From Nonomuraea typhae (GTDB taxonomy: Bacteria > Actinomycetota > Actinomycetes > Streptosporangiales > Streptosporangiaceae), in contig NZ_VRLV01000010.1 in the NCBI RefSeq assembly GCF_009760925.1, positions 62,001 to 126,000 on the forward strand: a stretch of 64,000 bases of DNA, in the 5' to 3' direction. This document shows, piece after piece, positions 57,494-64,000 of this stretch. Position 1 is the first letter of the stretch, and every line of letters starts with the position of its first letter. The position numbers and the translations under genes were made by a program. The notes beneath the pieces were generated by a model. It was not told where the DNA came from. It saw nothing but the letters and a program-made list of their open reading frames with translations, and did not search any database.

Positions 57494-59098
57494 TCAGCGC
57501 GACAGCTCGTAGAAGAACACCACGTTCGGATAGGCCGGGTTGTCCGTGTAGCCGCGCACGTCGTCGCTGAGCGCGCGCTGGTAGGTCTGCACGTACGGCA
57601 CCGCCACCGCGGCCTTCTCCTGGATGATCTTCCGCTGCAGGCCGGCGTAGGACTGGGCGGCCATGTCGCGGTTGGTCGCGGTCAGCTCGGGCAGCTCGTC
57701 CACGGCCTTGTCGATCTCGGCGTCCTTCAGGTACGACAGGTTGAACTCCGGCTTGTCCTTGCTCCGGAAGACGTTGAAGAACCAGCTGTAGGCGTCGGCG
57801 TAGTCCGGGTACCAGTACATGACGAAGATGTCCTGGCCCTTCTTCTTACCCTGGTCCCACTGCGCCTCCCAGGCCATCGGCTTGGCGTCTAGGGCGACGT
57901 TGACCTTCTTCAGCGCCGAGCTCAGCAGCGTGACCAGGAGCTTCTGGTCGTCGTCGCCCTGGGCGTAGGTCAGCTTGAGCTTCAGCTCCTCGTTGTCCGG
58001 GCCGTACCCGACGGAGGCCAGCAGCTCCTGCGCCTTGGCCAGGTCCATCGTGGGCTCCAGGCCGGGGGTGTGGCCGAGCAGGCCCTGCGGGACCAGGCCG
58101 CTGGCCTTGGACCCGGCGCCCTTCAGCGCCGCCGCCAGGCCGTCGTAGTCGATGGCCAGTTGCAGCGCCTGCCGTACCTCCGGGGTCTTGGCCGGGCCGG
58201 ACTCGGTGTTGAACAGCACCAGGAGGTTCTGGAACGAGGGCGTCTGCGAGGTCTGCACGCCCTGTGTGGACCCGGCCTGCTGGAACAGCTGCGGGTTGAG
58301 GCGCTGCACGAAGTTGACCTCGCCGCGCTGCAGCAACTGCCAGGCGGTGGTCAGCTGCGGGGTGACCCGGAAGGCGACCTTCTTGTACTGCTCGGGCTTC
58401 CAGCCGCCCCAGTAGCCCTCGAACGCCTTCAGCGTGAGCTCGGTCTCCTTGCCCTTCTGCCACTGGTCGATCGTGTACGGGCCGGTGCCGCCGTCCTTCT
58501 TGCCGTCCTTGTCCACGCCGTCCACGTCGTAGATGTGGGCCGCGTACCCGGCCGAGGCGACCAGGTCGAGCGGGGTGGCGTACTTGAGCGTGAACTTCAG
58601 CGTGGCCGGGTCCGGGGCCTCGATCGTCTTGACGGCGCTCCAGATGTAGGCGGGGCCGCCGTTCATCTTGATCGTGCGCTCGATGGCCTTCTTGGCCGCC
58701 TCGGCGTCCAGCGGCTTGCCGGTGTGGAACTTCACGCCCTGGCGCAGCTTGAAGGTCCACTCCTTGCCGTCGGGCGAGGCGGTCCATTCGGTGGCCAGGC
58801 GCGGCTCCGGCTTCTGCGTCTGGGAGTTGTACCTGGTCAGGCCCTCGTAGATGTTGGACATGGCGACGATCTCGTTGGAGTACGAGGTGGCCGGGTCCCA
58901 ATCGGTGACCACGCCCAGGTTGGGCGCGTAGACGAAGGTGGACTCGTTCGCCTGGGGCGCGGGCGTGCCGCTCCCCGTGGAGGTGGCCGGGCGCGGCGTC
59001 CCGCCGGCCCCGCGCACCTGCCCGCCCGCGCACCCGGTTGCTACCACGGCAACGGCGCCGGCGACCCCGGCAACGGCAAGTTTCTGGTGCCAATGCAT
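57494..59098 (-). CDS. Peptide-type solute-binding lipoprotein of the Dpp operon
   Basis: A 534-residue family 5 binding protein. Signal MHWHQKLAVAGVAGAVAVVA ends at the lipobox TGC (Cys23). DWDPATSYSNEIVAMSNIYE and EWTFKLRQGVKFHTGKPLD are the family start. ATG 59098 is used because a start six codons earlier breaks the signal. It delivers a peptide or peptide-like solute to DppBC. Hydantoinase and DUF917 genes lie 78 bases upstream on the same strand. Confidence 0.94.
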   Translation of the reverse strand: MHWHQKLAVAGVAGAVAVVATGCAGGQVRGAGGTPRPATSTGSGTPAPQANESTFVYAPNLGVVTDWDPATSYSNEIVAMSNIYEGLTRYNSQTQKPEPRLATEWTASPDGKEWTFKLRQGVKFHTGKPLDAEAAKKAIERTIKMNGGPAYIWSAVKTIEAPDPATLKFTLKYATPLDLVASAGYAAHIYDVDGVDKDGKKDGGTGPYTIDQWQKGKETELTLKAFEGYWGGWKPEQYKKVAFRVTPQLTTAWQLLQRGEVNFVQRLNPQLFQQAGSTQGVQTSQTPSFQNLLVLFNTESGPAKTPEVRQALQLAIDYDGLAAALKGAGSKASGLVPQGLLGHTPGLEPTMDLAKAQELLASVGYGPDNEELKLKLTYAQGDDDQKLLVTLLSSALKKVNVALDAKPMAWEAQWDQGKKKGQDIFVMYWYPDYADAYSWFFNVFRSKDKPEFNLSYLKDAEIDKAVDELPELTATNRDMAAQSYAGLQRKIIQEKAAVAVPYVQTYQRALSDDVRGYTDNPAYPNVVFFYELSR

Positions 59099-59176
59099 AG
59101 TAAGGGGTCCTTTCAATCAGATTTGTCCGGCTTCAGCCGCGGCATGATCGTAGCGACGCCTGACCGCCCATGGGCG

Positions 59177-60760
59177 TCAATTCGATAGCGGACCTGCGGC
59201 CTTTACATGAAGGCGAACCGCGGGCTCGGACAGGTAGCTGAGCGGAACCTCGTGCACGTCCACGAGCTCCACCCGCTCCGGGTCCGCCCCAGCCCGTACG
59301 GCTCTCGCCGCCGCCTCCTCCTTGGCCCGCTCGATCGCCGCCGCCCTGCCCGGCCCCGCCGGGACGATCGTGTCCACCCGGCCGCTGGCCAGCGCGATCG
59401 CCGCGCCCACCGCGTTGGCCACCTCGGCGTGCTGCGGCCGCACCACCCTGCTGACCCCGGGAACCTCGTCCGCCAGCAGGAACGCCCCGCCGCCCACCGC
59501 CACCAGCGGGCGGTCGGCGCGGCCCAGCGACATGCGGTCCACCGCGTCGGCCACCATCTCGTCGGCGGCCGCCAGGCCGTCGGCCAGCGCCCGCTCGTCC
59601 CGCGGCACCGCGTCCAGCCGCTCGCGCCAGCCCTCCGGAACCTCGCGCATGCGCCCGCCCCGCACCCCGGCGTCGGTCAGCGTCATCACCCCGCCGCCGA
59701 AGACCAGCGCGGACTCACTCAACCGGAACCCCACCGAGTCCGGCCCGATCGCGCCCGGCCGCACCCGGGTCCCGCCGCCCATCGCGATGGCCAGGATGTC
59801 CGGCATGCGGAAGTTGGTCAGCACGCCGCCGATCTCCACCGCCGCCGCCGACTCCCTGGGGAAACCGGCCGCCAGCACGCCCAGGTCCGTGGACGTGCCG
59901 CCGACGTCGGCCACGATCGCGTCCTTCACCCCGGACAGGAACGCGGCGCCCCGCAGCGAATTGGCCGGGCCCGAGCCGATCGTGGAGACGGGCAGACGGG
60001 CCGCGTACTCCACCGTCATCAGCGTGCCGTCGTTCTGCGCCAGGTACGGCCTGGCCGTCAGGCCCCGCTCGGCCAGAGCGGTGACCAGCGCCTCGGTGAC
60101 CGCGGCGGCCACGCCGTACAGGGCGGCGTTGAGGACGGTCGCGTTCTCGCGCTCCAGGAGCCCGAGCGAGCCGATCTCGTGGCTGAGGCTGACCGGCAGG
60201 CCGTACTCGCGCTCGACCATCTCGCCGACCAGCCGCTCGTGCTCGGCGTCGGCCGGGCTGAACACGCCGGAGACCGCGACCGCGTCGGCCTCGCGGCCGT
60301 CCAGGAAGCGGCGGACGGCGTCGAGGTCCAGCGGGCTGATCGGGCGGCCGTCGACGTAGTGGCCGCCGGGCAGGATCGCCTCGCCCGCCGAGACCGCCGC
60401 CTTCAGCTCGCCCGGCCAGTCGGACAGCGGCGGCACGGAGGTGGTCGCCGGGGCGGCCAGCCGTACGACCGCGACCTTGCCCAGGTTGCGGCGCTCCAGG
60501 ATCGCGTTCGTGGCGTGGGTGGTGCCCAGCATGACGCGCCCGACGTCCGCGGTGCGGGTGATCCCGGCGGCGTTGATCCCCGCGTCGTTGATCTCGGCGT
60601 CGTTGATCTCGGCCAGCACGGCGTCCAGAGCCGCGCGCAGGCCGCCCGTGACGTCGGCCGTCGTGGGGCGCTTGACCTTGGCCAGCACCCGGTCGGCGGC
60701 GTCGAGCACGACCGCGTCGGTGTTGGTGCCGCCGACGTCGATGCCGATGCGCAGCGTCAT
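59177..60760 (-). CDS. Hydantoinase/oxoprolinase family, HyuA-like subunit
   Basis: A 527-residue actin-fold ATPase: phosphate loops GIDVGGTNTDAVVLD at the start and IVADVGGTSTDLGVLA in the middle, plus PVSTIGSGPANSLRGAAFL. HyuA/OplA proteins open cyclic amides with ATP. No HyuB gene is present; a DUF917 gene takes its place, overlapping by four bases. A short internal repeat AEINDAEINDAGINAAGI lies near residue 50. Confidence 0.9.
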   Translation of the reverse strand: MTLRIGIDVGGTNTDAVVLDAADRVLAKVKRPTTADVTGGLRAALDAVLAEINDAEINDAGINAAGITRTADVGRVMLGTTHATNAILERRNLGKVAVVRLAAPATTSVPPLSDWPGELKAAVSAGEAILPGGHYVDGRPISPLDLDAVRRFLDGREADAVAVSGVFSPADAEHERLVGEMVEREYGLPVSLSHEIGSLGLLERENATVLNAALYGVAAAVTEALVTALAERGLTARPYLAQNDGTLMTVEYAARLPVSTIGSGPANSLRGAAFLSGVKDAIVADVGGTSTDLGVLAAGFPRESAAAVEIGGVLTNFRMPDILAIAMGGGTRVRPGAIGPDSVGFRLSESALVFGGGVMTLTDAGVRGGRMREVPEGWRERLDAVPRDERALADGLAAADEMVADAVDRMSLGRADRPLVAVGGGAFLLADEVPGVSRVVRPQHAEVANAVGAAIALASGRVDTIVPAGPGRAAAIERAKEEAAARAVRAGADPERVELVDVHEVPLSYLSEPAVRLHVKAAGPLSN

Positions 60761-61827
60761 GCCAGCTCCTCCACGGGCACATAGGGGAAGTCGTAGCCGA
60801 ACGCGGCGGGGCCCGCCGTCTCCAGTCCCTTCCGCGTGCGCCAGAGCGGATCGCACGCCCAGGCCAGCACCGTGACGCGCTGGCCGTAACGCAGGCCCTC
60901 GGTCTGGATGGCGTTCGCGGTCTCGGTGTCCACCACCGTGATCAGGTCCGGGACGATCGCCCTGACCCTGCCGTCCTCGAGCGCGACGAGGTTCTCGTTC
61001 TGCAGTTCCAGGGTCAGCGTGCGGCCCCGGTCGGCGCCGGTGCCCTCGATGACGGCCGCTCCCCTGACGAAGCCGCCGGTGGTGCGCCGTTCGACGTCGG
61101 TGAGCTTGCCGGTGATCAGCCGCCGGGCCTGGAGCTCGTCCTGAAGGGCGCGCAGCGGGTCCGCCGCGTGCTCGGTCGCCCGGCCCACGGCCAGCGCGCG
61201 GGTGACCGTGCCCTCGATGACCGCGCCCCTGGCCTGTACGGCGGGCAGAATGTAGTCGGCCATCAGCGCGCTCGACCCCGCGGCCACGCAGACGGCGCGG
61301 GCCATGCGCTCCGACCACAGGCCGTCCACCGGCCGGATCGTCACGACGTTGCCGGCGACATCCGACATGATCACCAGATCGGCCGGCAGCCCCGCCACGT
61401 ACATCGACACCATCTGGACCTCGGGGAACGCCCTCCCCATGCCGTCCGCGTCGAGCAGCGGTAACCCGAGCCTGGCCGCCCACGCGACCGGCGCCACCCC
61501 GTTGGAGCCGCCGATCTCCGACGTCATCACCGCGGACGGCGGGCGCCCGAAGATCCGCTCGACCTCCTTCGCGACGCGCTCCGGCTCGTCCTCGCCGTGG
61601 ATCATCTCGTGGCTGACCGTGGGCGCGCCGATCCCGGACAGCGGCAGAACCAGCGCGTCGTCCGGCAGATCCGCCAGCCGTACGAGCGGCACCCCGCCGT
61701 GCGCCCTGATCGCCCTGCGCGCGGCTAACGCGCCGGTCCGCACGTCGCCACCGCCGCCGGTGCCCAGCACCGCGCATCCCCTCGCGAGCGCGGGGACGTC
61801 TTCCTCGTTGATCAGCACAGAAGCCAC
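60757..61827 (-). CDS. DUF917-family protein, HyuA partner
   Basis: A 356-residue protein with ARGCAVLGTGGGGDVRTGA, VMTSEIGGSNGVAPVAWAAR, PLLDADGMGRAFPEVQMVSM and a C-terminal SAND-like region, all typical of DUF917. These are found next to HyuA-like genes and are thought to be part of cyclic-amide or urea-type degradation. GTG 61827 is used; a GTG three codons on is possible. The dyad at 61831 touches the promoter. Confidence 0.88.
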   Translation of the reverse strand: MASVLINEEDVPALARGCAVLGTGGGGDVRTGALAARRAIRAHGGVPLVRLADLPDDALVLPLSGIGAPTVSHEMIHGEDEPERVAKEVERIFGRPPSAVMTSEIGGSNGVAPVAWAARLGLPLLDADGMGRAFPEVQMVSMYVAGLPADLVIMSDVAGNVVTIRPVDGLWSERMARAVCVAAGSSALMADYILPAVQARGAVIEGTVTRALAVGRATEHAADPLRALQDELQARRLITGKLTDVERRTTGGFVRGAAVIEGTGADRGRTLTLELQNENLVALEDGRVRAIVPDLITVVDTETANAIQTEGLRYGQRVTVLAWACDPLWRTRKGLETAGPAAFGYDFPYVPVEELA

Positions 61828-61830
61828 CGT

Positions 61831-61847
61831 AGTGGTCGTTTACCACT
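61831..61847. promoter_or_regulatory. TGGT-N5-ACCA dyad at the DUF917 start
   Basis: AGTGGT at 61831-61836 and ACCACT at 61842-61847 flank CGTTT, only three bases before the GTG start. This resembles operators of FadR/GntR-type repressors, which would block the promoter of the DUF917-HyuA operon. The regulator is not in view. Confidence 0.55.
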
Positions 61848-61980
61848 TATCACCGCGAAGTCCCGTTCGGGCCCACATGACGCCTCGCGGCTGCGAACCT
61901 GGTGGAGACCGACAATAAACCCGTTGCCTCGCTCACCCCCTCCACGGCATCCTCGACCCAACGCCCAGAAAGGACCCCTC

Positions 61981-62034
61981 ATGTACACCCTCCGAATGCG
62001 CCACCGTCGCGGCAGCGGCATGTCCTGGGCCTAG
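61981..62034 (+). CDS. 17-codon ORF with ribosome site, upstream of a tRNA
   Basis: AGAAAGGACCCCTC precedes ATG; the peptide is MYTLRMRHRRGSGMSWA, rich in Arg and His, with TAG at 62032. A 10-bp hairpin follows at 62050-62075 and then an atypical tRNA at 62094. It may be a leader peptide that couples translation to the structure downstream, or a small basic protein. Confidence 0.4.
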   Translation: MYTLRMRHRRGSGMSWA

Positions 62035-62049
62035 GAACCATCTGAACCG

Positions 62050-62075
62050 TGCCCCGGGACCTGCTTCCCGGGGCA
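62050..62075 (+). terminator. Hairpin between the 17-codon ORF and the tRNA
   Basis: TGCCCCGGGA at 62050-62059 pairs with TCCCGGGGCA at 62066-62075 around CCTGCT. No T-run follows; it could be an attenuator or terminator. Confidence 0.55.
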
Positions 62076-62093
62076 TCCGCATGTCCGGGGCCG

Positions 62094-62166
62094 GGCGGGT
62101 GAGGGTGCTGGTGTGCCCGGCGGTTTCATAAGCCGCTCCAGGCGGGTTCGATCCCCGCACCCGCCA
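62094..62166 (+). tRNA. tRNA-Met(CAT), atypical
   Basis: A full cloverleaf: acceptor GGCGGGT with ACCCGCC, D-stem GGGT with GCCC, anticodon stem GCGGT with GCCGC around TTCATAA (anticodon CAT), variable TCCAG, and T-arm GCGGG TTCGATC CCCGC. Position 8 is G rather than the nearly universal T, and position 14 is G rather than A. CCA is not encoded. Acceptor position 1 pairs, so it is not an initiator type; it could be tRNA-Met or lysidine-type tRNA-Ile. Confidence 0.75.
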
Positions 62167-62273
62167 CCTCCCCACCCCGCTCAACGCGGCCCATCACTGC
62201 CTTACCCGCCCTGCCCGCGCCCACCCGACCAGCCCACCAGCCGGAACACCCACCTCTTCAAACCGGAGCACCC

Positions 62274-62346
62274 GCCTTCGTAGCGCAGTGGAGAGCGCGC
62301 CTGCTTGCGGAGCAGGAGGCCGCTGGTTCGAATCCAGCCGAAGGCG
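62274..62346 (+). tRNA. tRNA-Arg(GCG)-like
   Basis: Acceptor GCCTTCG with CGAAGGC, D-stem GCGC with GCGC, anticodon stem CCTGC with GCAGG around TTGCGGA (anticodon GCG, reading CGC), variable AGGCC, T-arm GCTGG TTCGAAT CCAGC. T8 and A9 are normal. CCA is not encoded. A GCG arginine tRNA is rare in bacteria, which usually read CGC with ACG. Confidence 0.8.
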
Positions 62347-62364
62347 CGAGATCATAGAAACGTG

Positions 62365-62799
62365 ATGATCTCTGTGGCGGCCGACAGCCTGGACGGCGTG
62401 GCCGGGAACATGGTGACCGGCCTGCGAGCGCGCGGCCACGAGGTCACCACGCACGGCGCCCTCAACGAAGCCGAGACCGGCGACTGGGCGTGGGCCAGTG
62501 AGGCCGCCGCCCGCGACGTCGCCGAGGGCCGGGCCGAGCAGGCGATCGTCTGCTGCTGGACGGGCACCGGCGCCTCCATCGCGGCCAACAAGGTCCCCGG
62601 CGTCCGTGCCGCCCTCTGCACCGACGCCTTCACCGCCCAAGGCGCCCGCACCTGGAACGACGCCAACGTGCTCGCCCTGAGCCTCCGGCTGACGTCGGAG
62701 CCGCTGCTGGAGGAGATCCTGGACGCCTGGTTCGCCGCGGCTCCCAGCACGGCCGAGAACGACCGGGCCAACATCAGCCATGTGGACGCGATCCGATGA
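62365..62799 (+). CDS. RpiB/LacAB-family sugar-phosphate isomerase
   Basis: A 144-residue protein (MISVAADSLDGVAGNMVTGL). CCWTGTGASIAANKVPGVRA is the RpiB active-site loop with its catalytic Cys, followed by the usual ARTWNDANVLALSLR. It interconverts ribose-5-phosphate/ribulose-5-phosphate or a related sugar phosphate. A GTG one codon earlier is open. The gene starts 18 bases after the tRNA-Arg. Confidence 0.88.
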   Translation: MISVAADSLDGVAGNMVTGLRARGHEVTTHGALNEAETGDWAWASEAAARDVAEGRAEQAIVCCWTGTGASIAANKVPGVRAALCTDAFTAQGARTWNDANVLALSLRLTSEPLLEEILDAWFAAAPSTAENDRANISHVDAIR

Positions 62800-63290
62800 C
62801 GTTCGAGGACCTGGCCGCCGCGCTGCGGGCAGGCGCCGCGCTCGACGACGACCGCGTGCTGGATCTGGCCGCCCGCCTGGAGAGCCTCGGCGTCGCCGTA
62901 CCCGGGGACGCGGACCTTCGCGCCCTGCTCGGCGAGATCGCGCGGCTGGACGAGGCGGTCCGGGCGGTGCAGCGCGACCTCGAGGCCACCGGCGTGCCCG
63001 GGCGCGTGACGCTGACCGTCCCGGAGTGGGCGCCCGGGTGGCTGCGGGTGACGTACGGCGGGCAGGCCGCGTCCATGGGCATCGTCCTCGGGCAGCCGGG
63101 CGGCCTCGACCAGGCGGTGATGGACGTGGCCGACACCGCCCAGGCGATCATCGTGGAGGAGGTCTGGACCGGCTGGCCGACCTGTCCGGAACACGGCTTC
63201 GGCCTGCATGTGGACGAAGGCGCGCTCTGGCGCTGCAAGGGGGCGGAACCCCACGTCGTTTCTCGAATCGGGCAGCTCGGCGAGGGCTGA
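62796..63290 (+). CDS. Unknown protein coupled to the isomerase
   Basis: A 164-residue protein (MTFEDLAAALRAGAALDDDR) overlapping the isomerase stop in ATGA. The first half is helical. The second has WLRVTYGGQAASMGIVLGQP and a short metal-binding-like CPEHGFGLHVDE. No family recognised; co-translation suggests a helper or a separate metabolic step. Confidence 0.6.
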   Translation: MTFEDLAAALRAGAALDDDRVLDLAARLESLGVAVPGDADLRALLGEIARLDEAVRAVQRDLEATGVPGRVTLTVPEWAPGWLRVTYGGQAASMGIVLGQPGGLDQAVMDVADTAQAIIVEEVWTGWPTCPEHGFGLHVDEGALWRCKGAEPHVVSRIGQLGEG

Positions 63291-63322
63291 GAATCGTCGG
63301 TGCCCCGGTCTATGGTTCTGCC

Positions 63323-64000
63323 ATGACCGCGACACTCCTGCGCGGCGGCCGCCCCTGGGGGCTCGGCGCGCCGGCCGACATCCTGGTCGAGAGCGGACTG
63401 ATCCGCCAGGTCGGCCCCGCCCTCGACGCCCCGGCCGCGCACGTGGTCGACGTCTCGGGCCTGCTCGTGCTGCCCGGCCTCGTCGAGGCGCACTGCCATC
63501 TCGACAAGACGCTGTACGGCGGGCCGTGGGTGCCCCACTCGGCCGACGACACCCTGGCCGGCCGCATCGGCAACGACCTGGCCAGGCGGGCCGAGCTCGG
63601 CGTGCCCGACGTCGGGCGGATCGAGGCGCTGCTGCGCCGGATGAGCGCGTTCGGCACCACCCATGTGCGCACCCACACCGACATCGACCCGGAGACCGGC
63701 CTGCGCGGCGTCGAGGCGGTGCGCGAGGCGGCCGGGCGCGTCCCGGTCACGGTCCAGCAGGTGGCCTTCCCCCAGCACGGCGTGCTCACCAACCCGGGCA
63801 CCGCCGAACTGCTGGAGGAGGCGCTGAAGAGCGGGGTCGAGGCGGTCGGCGGGCTCGACCCCGCGGGCATCGACCGCGACCCGGTGCGCCATCTCGACCT
63901 GATCTTCGGCCTGGCCGAGCGCTATGGCGCCCACCTCGACATCCACCTCCACGACGGCGGCACGCTCGGCGCCTGGGAGCTGGAGCTCATCACCGAGCGC
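63323..64000 (+). CDS. Amidohydrolase, cytosine-deaminase-like (3' end outside window)
   Basis: At least 226 residues. LPGLVEAHCHLDKTLYGG has the metal His pair, THVRTHTDIDPETGLRGVEA and the DIHLHDGG segment supply further metal and substrate residues, as in CodA/atrazine-type deaminases. It removes ammonia from or opens a cyclic nitrogen compound. The nearby HyuA, DUF917 and Dpp genes would fit a shared pathway. The reading frame runs off the right edge. Confidence 0.88.
   Translation, partial: MTATLLRGGRPWGLGAPADILVESGLIRQVGPALDAPAAHVVDVSGLLVLPGLVEAHCHLDKTLYGGPWVPHSADDTLAGRIGNDLARRAELGVPDVGRIEALLRRMSAFGTTHVRTHTDIDPETGLRGVEAVREAAGRVPVTVQQVAFPQHGVLTNPGTAELLEEALKSGVEAVGGLDPAGIDRDPVRHLDLIFGLAERYGAHLDIHLHDGGTLGAWELELITER

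Noticed and set aside
60580..60640. Short AEIND repeat in HyuA as a separate element
   Set aside because: It is an in-frame, low-copy internal repeat within a coding region and needs no separate explanation.

Overview
The window is high-GC DNA with frequent GTG starts, a WhiB-family protein, half a conservon, an actinobacterial Ino1, cobalamin genes and oligopeptide ABC operons. Together these point to a filamentous actinomycete, most plausibly a Streptosporangiaceae (Nonomuraea-like) chromosome. The genus is an inference from gene style, not a proven match.

Positions 1-24.5 kb hold the late region of a siphovirus-type prophage, all on the plus strand and tightly packed. The order is HNH endonuclease, small and large terminase, portal, prohead protease, HK97-type capsid, head-tail connectors with an embedded glycosyltransferase, an 813-residue LamG/repeat protein, and two tail-tube-like paralogues. 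Then come a tail chaperone pair joined by a -1 frameshift site (GGGAAAA), a tape measure fused to an NlpC/P60 peptidase, a minor tail protein with an inserted domain, three tandem paralogous tail proteins, an amidase endolysin and a holin. A strong terminator closes the block.

Positions 24.5-37.1 kb are accessory DNA, mostly on the minus strand. They include two unknown genes, a WhiB protein, and a TraB/FtsK-type DNA translocase with a DUF2637 protein and small membrane proteins. A phased TGCCAC repeat array lies directly 3' of traB and resembles a clt/TRS transfer locus. Further right are XRE, HATPase, excisionase-like and GntR regulators, a HAD protein, a lipoprotein and a fragment of a second copy of that lipoprotein gene. 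The block ends at 37060-37101 with the 5' half of a tRNA-Arg(TCT) gene, broken just past the anticodon loop, beside four copies of a GCACACCGC motif. This looks like an attachment site (attR). No integrase is visible, so it should lie left of the window. The simplest reading is one integrated element, or two adjacent ones, combining phage late genes with an actinomycete conjugation module.

Positions 37.1-64 kb are ordinary chromosome: a ZIP transporter, a kinase-like gene, cobD and cobQ, a TIGR04222 protein, a DUF3800 protein and a short myo-inositol-phosphate synthase. A YtrA-type GntR gene heads a five-gene ABC transporter locus. Next are an orphan peptide-binding lipoprotein, a reduced conservon (sensor kinase plus DUF742), OsmC, and a complete Dpp-type ABC operon. 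Upstream of that operon lie hydantoinase-A and DUF917 genes with a TGGT-N5-ACCA dyad at their start. The right end has a 17-codon ORF, two tRNA genes, an RpiB-like isomerase, and an amidohydrolase cut by the window edge.
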